A stretch of 64,000 nucleotides of DNA, taken from the NCBI RefSeq assembly GCF_905475395.1, contig NC_058338.1:5656935-5720934 (forward strand), given 5' to 3'. Source of the DNA: Chrysoperla carnea (lineage: Eukaryota > Arthropoda > Insecta > Neuroptera > Chrysopidae). Below the pieces are notes generated by a model. It saw only the letters and a program-made list of their open reading frames with translations. It made no database searches and was not told the DNA's origin. The translations under genes and the position numbers were made by a program. This document shows positions 11,871 to 21,155 of this stretch, piece by piece (the stretch's first letter is position 1; every line of letters starts with the position of its first letter).

Positions 11871-13685
11871 ATGGAAAAAATCTATAAGTGTAAATATTGT
11901 GATTTAGCATTTACATCGAAAATATTCCGAGCTAAACATACACGAATTCATACTTTAGAAAAACCGTTCGTATGTGATATTTGTGACAAAAAGTTTACTC
12001 AAAAAAACAATTTAAATGCACATAAGAGAAATGTACATACCGATCCCGAAACAGCTCCAGTTTTTTCATGTGATGTTTGTGATAAATCATTTAAACGGCC
12101 ATATCTTTTAAATGAACATAAACGACTCCATACTGGAGAAAAACCGTTTACATGTGAAATTTGTGATAAAAAATTTACACATCAATCCTCTTATTCAAAA
12201 CATCAACAAACACATACTGGGGAAACCCCGTACGCTTGCGATGTTTGTAATAAAACATTTACGGTACGCAAAGCCTTAGAACAACATAGGCTCATTCATA
12301 CGGGGGAGAAACCGTATTCATGTGATTTTTGTGGTAAATTGTTCAACCATCAAGGGAATTTGAATCAACATAAACGAATTCATACCGAAAATGGGACACC
12401 AATGGAAAGATCATTTAAATGTGATTTTTGCGATAAGTCATTTTTATATAAAATTAATTTAACTTATCATAGACGAATTCATACCGGAGAAAAACCATAC
12501 ACATGCGAGGTTTGTAATACATCGTTTGCTAGAAATAGTATTTTAGTTCAACATAAACGTATTCATACGGGCGAAAAACCATTTTCATGTGATATATGTC
12601 AACAAAAATTTGCTCGACCAAACGAATTATACAGTCATAAAAAACGAATTCATGGCGTTGAACATATATCAAACAAAAATAAACCTATTCAAATTGAAGA
12701 AAAACCACCGAAAACAGAAAAACCGCCGACGATTACGGTTGAAAAAATTTATAAATGTAAATATTGTAATTTAACATTTTCATCAAAACTATTTCGAGCG
12801 AAACATAAACGAATTCATACGCAAGAAAAACCGTTCTCATGTGATGTTTGTGATAAAAAATTTACATTTAAAAATAGTTTGGTTGCACATAAAAAATACG
12901 TGCATCTTGCTGAAAAAAATTTCTCATGTGATGTTTGTGACAAAGCATTTACACGACCAGAACGTTTAGTTATACATAAACGACTTCATACAGGCGAACA
13001 ACCTTATTCATGTGAAATTTGTGATCAAAAATTTGCTAGTCCATCTGCTTATTCCTGTCACCAACAAACCCACACCGGAAAACCATATATTTGTGATGTT
13101 TGTAATAAAACTTTTACTGTACGAAAAGCTTTAGAACAACATCGATTAATTCACACGGGGGAAAAACCATTTTCATGCGATGTTTGTGGGAAAACGTTTA
13201 ATCATCAAGGGAATTTAAATCAACATAAACGAATTCATACCGAAGATGGAACTGAAAGAGAAAAATCTTTTAAATGTAATGTTTGTGATAAGAGTTTCGC
13301 GTATAAAACTAATTTAACTTATCATAGTCGAATTCATACCGGAGAAAAACCATATACGTGTGATATTTGTGATAAATCTTTTGCTAGAAATAGTATTTTA
13401 GTTCAACATAAACGTATACACACGGGGGAAAAACCATTTTCGTGTGATATTTGTAATCAGAAATTTTCTCGACTAAATGATGTTAATAAACATAAAAAAC
13501 GAATTCATTTAATCGATTCTTCAGGTAAAGATGAAACCATTCAAATTGAACAAGTTTTACAAAGGGAAATGACGATTAAAAATGAAAATGGAGATATTGA
13601 AGAAGTTTTAGAAGAATCCAATACTTCTGTTAGTTCTGTTGCAGTTGGACAAACATTTTCTGATCAAAGTAATTTAACAAATTAA
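11871..13685 (+). CDS. C2H2 zinc-finger protein with 18 fingers in two nine-finger blocks
   Basis: A single coding exon encodes about 604 residues from the first in-frame ATG (11871); the frame itself is open from 11784. It contains 18 C2H2 fingers, mostly joined by TGEKP-type linkers, so a nuclear DNA-binding regulator is likely. Fingers 1-9 (11874-12652) and 10-18 (12741-13509) correspond one to one: finger 1 with 10 (YKCKYC...FRAKH), 5 with 14 (TFTVRKALEQHRLIH), 6 with 15 (NHQGNLNQHKRIH), 8 with 17 (SFARNSILVQHKRIH). The repeat period is about 867 bases. A short Glu/Lys/Pro-rich linker separates the blocks, and an acidic tail follows finger 18. There is no ZAD, BTB or SCAN domain in this exon; an N-terminal domain on an upstream exon cannot be excluded. 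Single-exon arrays of this type are common in insects. The paralogue at 39876-40439 shares its finger spellings. Confidence 0.93.
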   Translation: MEKIYKCKYCDLAFTSKIFRAKHTRIHTLEKPFVCDICDKKFTQKNNLNAHKRNVHTDPETAPVFSCDVCDKSFKRPYLLNEHKRLHTGEKPFTCEICDKKFTHQSSYSKHQQTHTGETPYACDVCNKTFTVRKALEQHRLIHTGEKPYSCDFCGKLFNHQGNLNQHKRIHTENGTPMERSFKCDFCDKSFLYKINLTYHRRIHTGEKPYTCEVCNTSFARNSILVQHKRIHTGEKPFSCDICQQKFARPNELYSHKKRIHGVEHISNKNKPIQIEEKPPKTEKPPTITVEKIYKCKYCNLTFSSKLFRAKHKRIHTQEKPFSCDVCDKKFTFKNSLVAHKKYVHLAEKNFSCDVCDKAFTRPERLVIHKRLHTGEQPYSCEICDQKFASPSAYSCHQQTHTGKPYICDVCNKTFTVRKALEQHRLIHTGEKPFSCDVCGKTFNHQGNLNQHKRIHTEDGTEREKSFKCNVCDKSFAYKTNLTYHSRIHTGEKPYTCDICDKSFARNSILVQHKRIHTGEKPFSCDICNQKFSRLNDVNKHKKRIHLIDSSGKDETIQIEQVLQREMTIKNENGDIEEVLEESNTSVSSVAVGQTFSDQSNLTN

Positions 13686-13698
13686 GAATCGATTTTAA

Positions 13699-13730
13699 GT
13701 GTGCCAACATCAGAGGTAACTGCTTAGGTC
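13699..13730. repeat. MITE fragment in the zinc-finger gene 3' UTR
   Basis: The words gtgtgccaacatcagaggta and actgcttagg match the inner terminal repeat of the MITE at 22493-22902 (gtgtgccaatatctgaggtg, attgcttgagg). Only one end is present. It lies between the stop codon and the poly(A) signal. Confidence 0.5.
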
Positions 13731-13792
13731 AAATGCACCAAGGGGAGGATATATTCATATTTATTTTAGGTGAAATATGTACAAATATATAT

Positions 13793-13798
13793 AATAAA
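13793..13798 (+). terminator. Polyadenylation signal AATAAA of the 18-finger gene
   Basis: A canonical AATAAA lies about 108 bases after the stop codon, in a TA-rich tract followed by T-rich sequence. It is the nearest good poly(A) signal for this gene. Confidence 0.45.
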
Positions 13799-14103
13799 AT
13801 ATCGTTTTTATCAATTTTTCTGGTTTAATTATTATTATTTAATATTATACCTTTATCTTTTATCCTTTACATCGATTTCAGGAATATCAAACAGAACCTA
13901 CATTTTTAACAAAATATTACTACAATTATTCATTTATAGGTAAGTTTATTGAAAAAAACGGTGAGTAAAAAGAAATACATAATGGGTAAGTTGAAAAAAA
14001 GTCAGAAAAAGAAAAATAAATACTAAGTTTAAGAAAACAAGGTTTTTGAAAAAGGATGAGTAAAAGGTATTTATATTACATTATTGATGATTATAATATG
14101 TCA
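13799..14103. other. Flank downstream of the zinc-finger gene
   Basis: AT-rich. A tract at 13882-13931 lies between an acceptor-like (gatttcag) and a donor-like (aggtaagtt) word and is open in one frame. It could be an alternative untranslated exon, but nothing in the protein read-out is recognisable. Confidence 0.25.
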
Positions 14104-14177
14104 AAGGTGGAGTAGTGGCTAGTACAGTCGCCTCCGGTTACAAAGTACCTCGGTTCGTATCTGGCATTGCTCCGATT
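14104..14177 (+). repeat. tRNA-like SINE head
   Basis: A-box-like gtagtggctagtacag is followed about 35 bases on by a B-box-like ctcggttcgtatctgg. Acceptor and anticodon stems pair poorly, so a functional tRNA is unlikely. The T arm word ggttcgtat.ctgg recurs in the reverse-strand element at 15973-16052. Confidence 0.55.
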
Positions 14178-14490
14178 AATTTTTAATTAAATAAGTGATT
14201 GTGTCGAGATAAAATCTTTTTTTAGATAGTTGTTATGAGAACCAAAAGTGACAAATAAGTAAGAGAGCGAGGTATATTTTATGTGATTTTAATTTCCACC
14301 CTCTGACAGAAGAGTGATTTATGACATAAGTAGGTAAGTGGGACTAACATAGTTAATTTTTTTCTGAAGTGACATGTTCTCCTATTACAAAATCTTATAA
14401 AATTCCATTTAACAAGAATTAATTTTAGCATGTATACAACAAAAAGCAAGCAAAAAGCTCCGCGATCTTAGCACCTCATGTGCGGAATTT

Positions 14491-14668
14491 CGATTGACCA
14501 ATTATACCATCTGAAAGGTCAGAAATTGGTCATAAAAGGTCAGTTGGTCTCATTAATTGGTCAGCATCAGAAAATTTTTTATTAAAGATTGAAAAAACTC
14601 CACCTATGCGCGATCGGGAAGCATTCGCTGATAATTGGTCAGCTAATATAAATAAATAATTGGTCAGT
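14491..14668. repeat. Cluster of 'attggtcag' words
   Basis: At least four forward copies of attggtca (three as aattggtcag), one variant (gttggtctc) and one reverse copy (ttgaccaatt) fall within about 180 bases. The spacing is irregular. It could be a decayed minisatellite or an array of protein-binding sites. Confidence 0.45.
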
Positions 14669-14821
14669 TTAATTTTATATTAAAAAAATAATATAATTTC
14701 GAAAAAATTTTCAATTTTTTCAACATTTGTACTAGGAGAACATAAGTGGGAATTAGTAGTTCCTGATAAGGAGAAAAGTGAGTAAGTGTTTTCACCCCGA
14801 AAGTCTAAAATTTTATTTTGG

Positions 14822-14892
14822 CAGAAAGTTATTGGTCTGCCCACTAGAGGTCACACTCACCAAACACGGGTGTGCAGACCACTAACTTTCTG
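14822..14892. repeat. Short foldback hairpin with 'agaaagttattggtct' arms
   Basis: The arm cagaaagttattggtctgcc at 14822 is mirrored by gtgcagaccactaactttctg ending at 14892. The arms are about 20 bp with one mismatch and the loop is about 30 bases. A single arm (gaaagttattggtct) is found again at 11685-11699, so the arms probably belong to a small TIR element family. Confidence 0.6.
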
Positions 14893-15116
14893 ACTTACGA
14901 GGTGACAACAATTACCTTGCTATCAGGTACTACTTATTCCGTCCGTCCTTGATGTTCTCCTAGTAGAAATGTGAAAAAAATTGAAGTTTTTGAACGAAAA
15001 AAAACTAATTTTTTCATCATTTACTAGGCAAACATGCTGTGGTGGAAATTTGAAAAAAAATGAAAATAAAAATCAGATTTTGCTTAAAAGATTTAATGAA
15101 CTTTTTTTTAATATAT

Positions 15117-15192
15117 GTCCTCACCTAGTTTCGAACCAAGGGACTATTTATTCGAAGTCAGATACGCTAACCATTATACCATCAGGGCTCTG
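15117..15192 (-). repeat. tRNA-like SINE head, reverse strand
   Basis: On the minus strand it reads tgatggtataatggttagcg (A box), a tctgacttcgaa anticodon-like stretch, then ttggttcgaaactagg (B box). It resembles a glutamate- or arginine-type tRNA, but the acceptor stem does not pair well. It is treated as a SINE head or tRNA pseudogene. Confidence 0.5.
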
Positions 15193-15972
15193 TTATTCGT
15201 ATTAATAAATAATTATATTCATATTTTCGACTTTCTTAAATTATAACAAAAAGTAAAACTCATTTTCGGAAAATTTTGAGTAGTATTATTACAAAAAAAA
15301 ATGGCAAACGAAGTTTGAAATACTTACCTATCGTGAAGTTCGAAATACTTACCTATTTTTAACTGAAATAATATTGTATAGCTACAGAGAGATGGGGAAA
15401 AATAAAATAAAAACAGGGTTTGAGTTTTCAACTTTATTTAAATGAAATCAAAATACATAAAAACTATTTACGAATTACTTGCACATAATTCCATATAATT
15501 AATTTCATCTTAAAAAAATTTTTTTACATAAACTTTTTTTTTACAAACCAAATACCACACAAAAATAAAATGAAAATCCAAAAAGAATATTACGTATTTA
15601 CAATCCAACTTCTTTATCTCACCTATATTTTATAAGAATTTGTTTGTACCTTTACTAAAAAAAAATTAATTAGTTAATTAATAATTTTGTTCTGAAAGGA
15701 AAAATGGGATAGAATAAAATTATCCTATTAAAAAGTATCAAATTTTAGCATAACCAAGCTATTTCGTACATATTTTTAATATTTTGAAACAGGAGAACAT
15801 GGTTTTAAATGATTGATTTATGATTATTTAAATTCCCACCCCCTGACAGAATAGTGATTTATGACATATGCATAACTGGCGTTATTTATAGCAAGAGGGC
15901 GGGGTATATAGATAAAAAGAGTGGGAAATTTTTAAAATCAGGAAAAATTCATTTATTTCAAAAGTAAAAAAA
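15193..15972. other. AT-rich repeat-nest spacer
   Basis: No gene is visible. A two-copy tandem word, gaagtt.gaaatacttaccta, lies at 15308-15355. The second 'ccctgacaga' repeat copy lies at 15824-15870. Confidence 0.4.
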
Positions 15973-16052
15973 AGTTAGCCGCACCAGGATACGAACCGGC
16001 GTACCTTGGTTTCTTAGGCATGTGCTGTATCCACATAGCCATCCAACTTATG
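15973..16052 (-). repeat. tRNA-like SINE head, reverse strand
   Basis: On the minus strand it reads gatggctatgtggatacagc (A-box region) and cgccggttcgtatcctgg (B box), with tRNA-like spacing. Stem pairing is incomplete. It shares the ggttcgtat.ctgg T arm with 14104-14177. Confidence 0.55.
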
Positions 16053-16368
16053 TAAAAACATATACAATTAATTTAATACTTACCTTTACTAAATAATTAA
16101 TTAATTGATAATTTTCTTCTGAAAGAAAAAATAGGATAAAAAATTTAAAAAAATAAAACAAAATTTAAAATATATAACAATTTTTATTTATTTATAAAAT
16201 AAGTAAAATTATATCACTTTTATTTAAAAATAATAAGAAAGGGTGCCCAAGATTAACGTCTGATTCGAACTTCTTACGTCAATTTTGGAACACTCCTTTA
16301 TAAAACACAATTTATACTTTCTTATAAATACTACTAGCTAAACCATAGAGATATGAAGATAGCGAACG

Positions 16369-16569
16369 CTAGCCTGTAAGTGGATGCGATATGCGAAGCG
16401 AGAGAGAAGATTGCCAGTAAGTTCCCCTGTGTTCTTGTTTAATACATACACTTATACTTAGTAATACATATAATAATTATACATGTACATATGATTATGA
16501 CAAGGACACAGGGGAACTCACTGACAGTCTTCTCTCTCATTCATCACATCGCATCCACTTACAGACTAG
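16369..16569. repeat. Long foldback hairpin: 70 bp arms, 61 base loop
   Basis: The left arm 16369-16438 and right arm 16500-16569 are reverse complements at about 84 percent. Both contain ctgtaagtggatgcgat, gagagagaaga and agttcccctgtgt. Most differences are transitions, which keep G-U pairing possible in RNA. Weaker pairing continues outward to about 16343 and 16600. No open frame is present. It is probably a foldback MITE; a transcribed hairpin is possible. Confidence 0.8.
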
Positions 16570-16677
16570 CAGATCCCTCTCATTCTCTATAGTCTATATC
16601 TAATTAATATTATAAGAACTAAACAGGTAAGGCAAAAAAAGGTTAATTATTAATTATTATGATTGTTATTATGGGTG

Positions 16678-17004
16678 TGTTCCGTAATATTCACCAGTAT
16701 ACTAGCCAGTGCCCAAGACGTCAGAAATCGACGCGACCGCATATTGTCCTGGTAAAACAGGCATGGGTATACCCAGGCATGATAGAGTACATGTGTTCAC
16801 CGAGTGTTTGTGCAAGAAATTTATTTATTTATTGTTCATTAAGAAGGAATAATGGCGTCTGAAAAAGACTTAATCGTAATTGACGAATACAATAATAATA
16901 TATATACACGCACTGGCCAGTATATTTCGTAACGATTCACCAGTATGGCGTCGCTTTATGGCACCACTAGCACTGGCCAATATACTGGTGAATATTACGG
17001 AACA
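16678..17004. mobile_element. MITE with about 35 bp terminal inverted repeats
   Basis: The left end tgttccgtaatattcaccag (from 16678) continues tatactagccagtgc. The right end is its reverse complement, ending ctggtgaatattacggaaca at 17004, with the same gccagtg/cactggcc continuation. An inner partial copy (ccagtatatttcgtaacgat) is at about 16917-16936. The element is 327 bp, non-coding, with no clear target duplication. Confidence 0.8.
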
Positions 17005-17021
17005 TAATAGTCATTACTTTG

Positions 17022-17072
17022 AAGTACGGATAGCTCAGTCAGTAGAGGCGTAGCTATATAATTTGTTATTTA
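17022..17072 (+). repeat. 5' part of the tRNA-derived SINE
   Basis: It reads aagtacggatagctcagtca, then gtagaggcgtagctatata and atttgttattta. It matches the 5' half of the element at 8715 and lacks the B-box half. It starts about 18 bases after the MITE right end. Confidence 0.55.
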
Positions 17073-17696
17073 AAATAAAATTAAATAAATCAAGTAAACC
17101 AATAATTATGCTAGTTTATTATTGAGCTTAAAAATCGTAGCCCAATTGCTATATATTTTCAAACTCGTCATTTGTAATGTCTACGTCAACGCTCAAAACG
17201 CTCCATCCACTTGAGATTATTATTACAACGTTCACAAGAAAGTGGGTACGGGAAAACAGCGGTCGTGATTGTCTTGGGATTGCTTAGTGGAACGCACAAA
17301 TAATCAGGCAAATACATGTCTCTATGATCTGTCATCTGTATATTTTTTGCTCGTGTTTTGGGGGATAATTATATTTTTATAAATTAAGTAAAATCGTTCA
17401 ATTCAATTGAGGATTATTATTAAAGATACAAAATGCAGAATTTTCTAATTAATAACTAATTAATTTTGAAAAATTCTTATACAGTAAATAAACTCTATTT
17501 TGTTTTGTGTTATTTTTTTTTTTTGTTTAATCTCAAATTTGTTACAAATAATGGCCTTGTGCTTCTGACGTTTTATTTATCAAATGTTTTGACGTGTAAA
17601 CAAACAATTTTTGGTATAAAAATATTGTATGGAATACAGTTTTTTTTTAATAATTAATTATTTATATAATTCTTAAATTATAAAAAACAATTCACA

Positions 17697-20079
17697 ATGG
17701 GGAGTATGGAAAAAGCGATCAAAACGGGTTTCATATGCCGTTTGTGTTCAGAAATGAACAAAGTTGTAATACATATTTATAGTGATTTAGGATTAAAACT
17801 TAAATTATCTGAGAGGATCCATGAACATTTACCAGTAAAAGTAAGTATTCCCGTTCATTTTATTATTGTTTATTTCATTGAAATTTGATGTCCATGATGT
17901 TGTGATATTTAGAATCACTGATATTTCATATAAAAAGAATCTAGTTTACTAAAACTAGTTTACTAGTTCGCTCAACGAACGTTTAAAGCCCAATTTTAGA
18001 AGAACCTTATTGAGCTTTTGATTCCAAGCTCTACTGGCCTGCTTTAACCCATAAATGGCTTTATTTAATCGACATACCTTAGTACCATCTTCAAAACCTT
18101 CTGGGAGTTTATGTAAATTTCTTCTTCCAGATCATCCTGCAGAAATGCTATAACTGCATCCATTTGATGTATATCTAAATTGTATTTTACTGCCAACGAC
18201 ATAAGATATCTGGATGGAGGTGTATCTGACTACGGGAGCATATGTTTCTTGATAGTCGATGCCATATTCTTGAGCGCATTCTTTGATTACCAATCTTGCC
18301 TTGTACCGTATTTGATTCGGGGACACTTTTCTTTTAAATACCCATTTACATTTTAATGATTTTTTTTCCGGCAAATCACACATAGACCATGTATTGTTTT
18401 CTATGAGAGAATCATACTCTTGTTTCATAGCATCACGCCATGAATCTGCATCAGCACTATTTAAGGCATCGGAAACCGATTCAGGATCTACGTGATTGGA
18501 GCACAATGCCTGATATACGTAATCTGGCATAGCTTTCAGTTTTGGTATCCGTGTTGATCTACGAAGTGTTTAATTTTCTTCTAAATTTTCATTCACAGTT
18601 TCAGCTAATTCAGGTTTATTGGCATTTTCATCCACAGTCATTTCCTGAGCCATATCTGATGCTTATGAAACTACACCAAATTTATTTGTCTCAATTACAT
18701 TAATAATTACACCTTTACACTCAATTGGGGAGTAAATATACCCAATGGGATACTGAATACGAATTCAAAATTTCTCTAATATACTAGGTGAAAACAAAAG
18801 GGAAAAATCCGTTTTTCGGTTATATTTTTCAAACTTTAGTAAGTTTGTGAGTGTTTTATGTTTTAACCCTCGGCAGACGATTTTCGCGGTGAAATTTTGA
18901 TTTGTTTTCACTGTTACTATTTGGAATGCTTTGGGGATGGGAAAACTACTCTAATTTGCTCAGTTTTCTTTGTAATGCCGAGGTGTAATGCGACTGAATG
19001 TTCCTGAAGTTCTAAGGAACACGTACACAAAATTTTTTTTAAATCGGAGCTGTTCCACCACTTTTCTACATTTTCCGGCTTATTAAATGTATTACGGACT
19101 TTCACTTACATAAAAATCACAGCAATTTGAAACGTTTTGTTTCCAAAAAAAGTATATATATATATAATAATTATTTTGGTTGTTTCAGGTATCCGTAACA
19201 GATCCTTTACCAAAAACTGTTTGTTGGAAATGTATTGCTCGATTAGAAGAACAACATAAATTAGTTCAAAGAATTAATTACGCCAGAAAACAACAGAAGT
19301 TATTACAGAAGCAGGTGCTACAAAAGAAAAAAGTAATTATCATTCAAAATTTTTAAACGTAAACTGTAATTCCGAAACTAAAGATTTCAAAGGGTTTCAT
19401 CTTTGGACTTTTGATCAGCAAGCAAAAACCCAAATCTAATAATAAATGTGCGGGGTTCTTTCTAGCCTCTCTTAATAGTACAAGAGGCGGTATAAGGTCG
19501 AACATCACTCATCTGATAACGAGATGATGAGTGAACCAAAATTATTTACATGTTAAAATTATACGTCATGCTTTTTCCAAACTGAATCAATTTTGAAGAT
19601 TATCACCAATTTTTTAGTTTTTCCGATAACAGGACTCTAAGCTCGCACTTGAAACATTGCTAAGAACACCCTCAGTTAAATTACCTTTTAAATGAAACCA
19701 AAAAAATTAAAATCGGTTCATCCATTTAGGCGCTACGATGCCACAGACAGACAAACACACATAGTGGTCAAACTTATAACACCAATTTTTTTTAATTCGG
19801 GATGTAACAAATATGATGTATCATCTGGTTATTTAATGGGAGAATGATGTCTATCAAATATGATGCTTTAAACACACATAAATACTTTTCAAATTTATCT
19901 AATTACAGGAAACCTTAGATGCTGAAGCTGCGCGTGAAGCGGGTACAACAAACGTACCAAATCCTGTAAACGAAGCAACAGTACGTAATGTACGGCCACG
20001 AAAACGACATTCAACTGAATCTACACCATCAAACATCAAAACAAAAACAAAACATTATCATCGACGACCTAGAAAATAA
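17697..20079 (+). CDS. Small ZAD-domain protein without C2H2 fingers
   Basis: Three coding exons (17697-17840, 19189-19332, 19909-20079), all in phase 0 with good GT-AG borders, give 152 residues. The N-terminal half is a ZAD zinc-binding domain: C14-R-L-C17 in exon 1 and C60-W-K-C63 in exon 2 supply four cysteine ligands, with the conserved LP..VCWKC and IARLEEQHKLVQRI helix. ZADs are arthropod dimerisation modules normally fused to C2H2 fingers. Here the second half is Gln/Lys-rich, then a basic tail (RPRKRH..., HHYR-like end) with no fingers. The tail looks like a nuclear localisation or nucleic-acid-contacting segment. Intron 1 carries a Copia fragment. The start ATG has a second in-frame ATG three codons on. 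A role in chromatin or transcription by partnering other ZAD proteins is inference. Confidence 0.8.
17960..18700 (-). pseudogene. Broken Copia-type retrotransposon fragment (start of reverse transcriptase)
   Basis: On the minus strand, 18530-18132 encodes the start of a Copia-family reverse transcriptase, with the hallmarks W..AM..E, NTW, KWVFK.K and KARLV.K. Upstream (about 18665-18530) is the linker typical of Copia polyproteins (LRRSTRIPK), but it holds an in-frame stop. Downstream, after a frameshift near 18120, the frame resumes with AIYGLKQASRAW and stops near 17960. Integrase, catalytic YVDD and LTRs are absent. It is a dead fragment in intron 1 of the ZAD gene, opposite to its transcription. 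Confidence 0.85.
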
Positions 20080-20875
20080 CCAATCATTATTTATCGTCGT
20101 GTGTTTTTTGAGCGAAAAGCAAGTCATATGAGAATTTATATATGGAACCTAAAAAAATATGGATAAATTAAACAAAAAATTTTCAAAGTGTGTTGTTTTT
20201 TGTACTGCATATTTATTTTAATATCAAACAAAAACAAAGAAAAGACTTTTTATTATTAAAACATTTTTATTAAATTAATTTATAGTTATCAGTTTTATTA
20301 AATTATATATATTGGCGACATGCTTTGCGATTACAGCGCCACTGTGGAAATAATTCAAACTAATATGTGTGGTTGTATTTAATATTATTATATCTATGAT
20401 CATTGTCAATATCATAGTTTTATTTCAGGATGTTTACATATTTAAAAAAGCAGTACAAATTCGGGTGTTCTAGTAAAAAAAATTGTCAAAAGAGTCAAAA
20501 TTCATATAAGAAGTAAATTTGAAAAACAACGAACATTTTTAATTGCAAGTTGTACATTTTTTATTGATTCATGAAGTATACAGGGTGGACTATTTTAATC
20601 TATTATGGCTAATAGTTCGTTTTGTAGTATGAAATGGCAAATCCGGTTAAATTTATAGCATATCGGGTTAATACACCAAGGCTTTACTGACATAAAACTT
20701 CTTGTTGTACCTTCGTTAATTTTAAAAACTTACTGGACAAGAAAACGCTCTTCATTTGTAAAAATGGTTTTTTTTAAACCATAAACTGTCGGCTGTCACG
20801 CTGTCTTTGTTTTTTCATTGTCATATTACCTCAAAAATTGTGTAGATTCAAACCTTGCGTTAATTTTGCGATAAC
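20080..20875. other. 3' flank of the ZAD gene
   Basis: AT-rich and includes the ZAD gene 3' untranslated region. A gtatacagggtggactattt word at about 20577 resembles a dispersed insect repeat. No further coding exon is seen. Confidence 0.4.
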
Positions 20876-21155
20876 TAAGGCTGGGTATACACGTAACTGT
20901 ATACTTGTGCAGGACAGGTGAAAAAATACATAAACGACTGGATCTCTGCTTATGGCTAGTTGTCTGGCAACTCGCCACAGTTGACTTTATGCCTGTGCTG
21001 GTAGTAAGAATCGAGTTTCGATTCTTCTCCGGTTGCCTACGCAAGTCGCTATACCTGCACCGGTTTACCTGAAGCGACTAACACACACGCTCCTTTATAG
21101 GTGACTTGTTTAGGTAAACCTATCTGGTATACCGTTACATGTAAGCCCAGACTTA
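20876..21155. mobile_element. MITE-like element with about 28 bp inverted ends
   Basis: The left end taaggctgggtatacacgta (20876) is mirrored, with mismatches, by tacatgtaagcccagactta ending at 21155. The interior is richer in G/C than the flanks and has a gaatcgagtttcgattc palindrome near its middle (about 21008-21024). It is non-coding and 280 bp. Confidence 0.55.

Larger units (their letters stand above)
14287..15870. repeat. Dispersed repeat pair with a 'ccctgacaga' core
   Basis: The segments 14287-14331 and 15824-15870 share aatt.ccacc, ctgacagaa and agtgatttatgacata with few differences. They lie in the same orientation about 1.5 kb apart. The family is unknown. Each copy lies close to a tRNA-like SINE head, which may mean both belong to one composite SINE. 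Confidence 0.55.

Noticed and set aside
12589-12774. Second forward frame within the zinc-finger exon
   Set aside because: It is an out-of-frame shadow of the real zinc-finger coding sequence.
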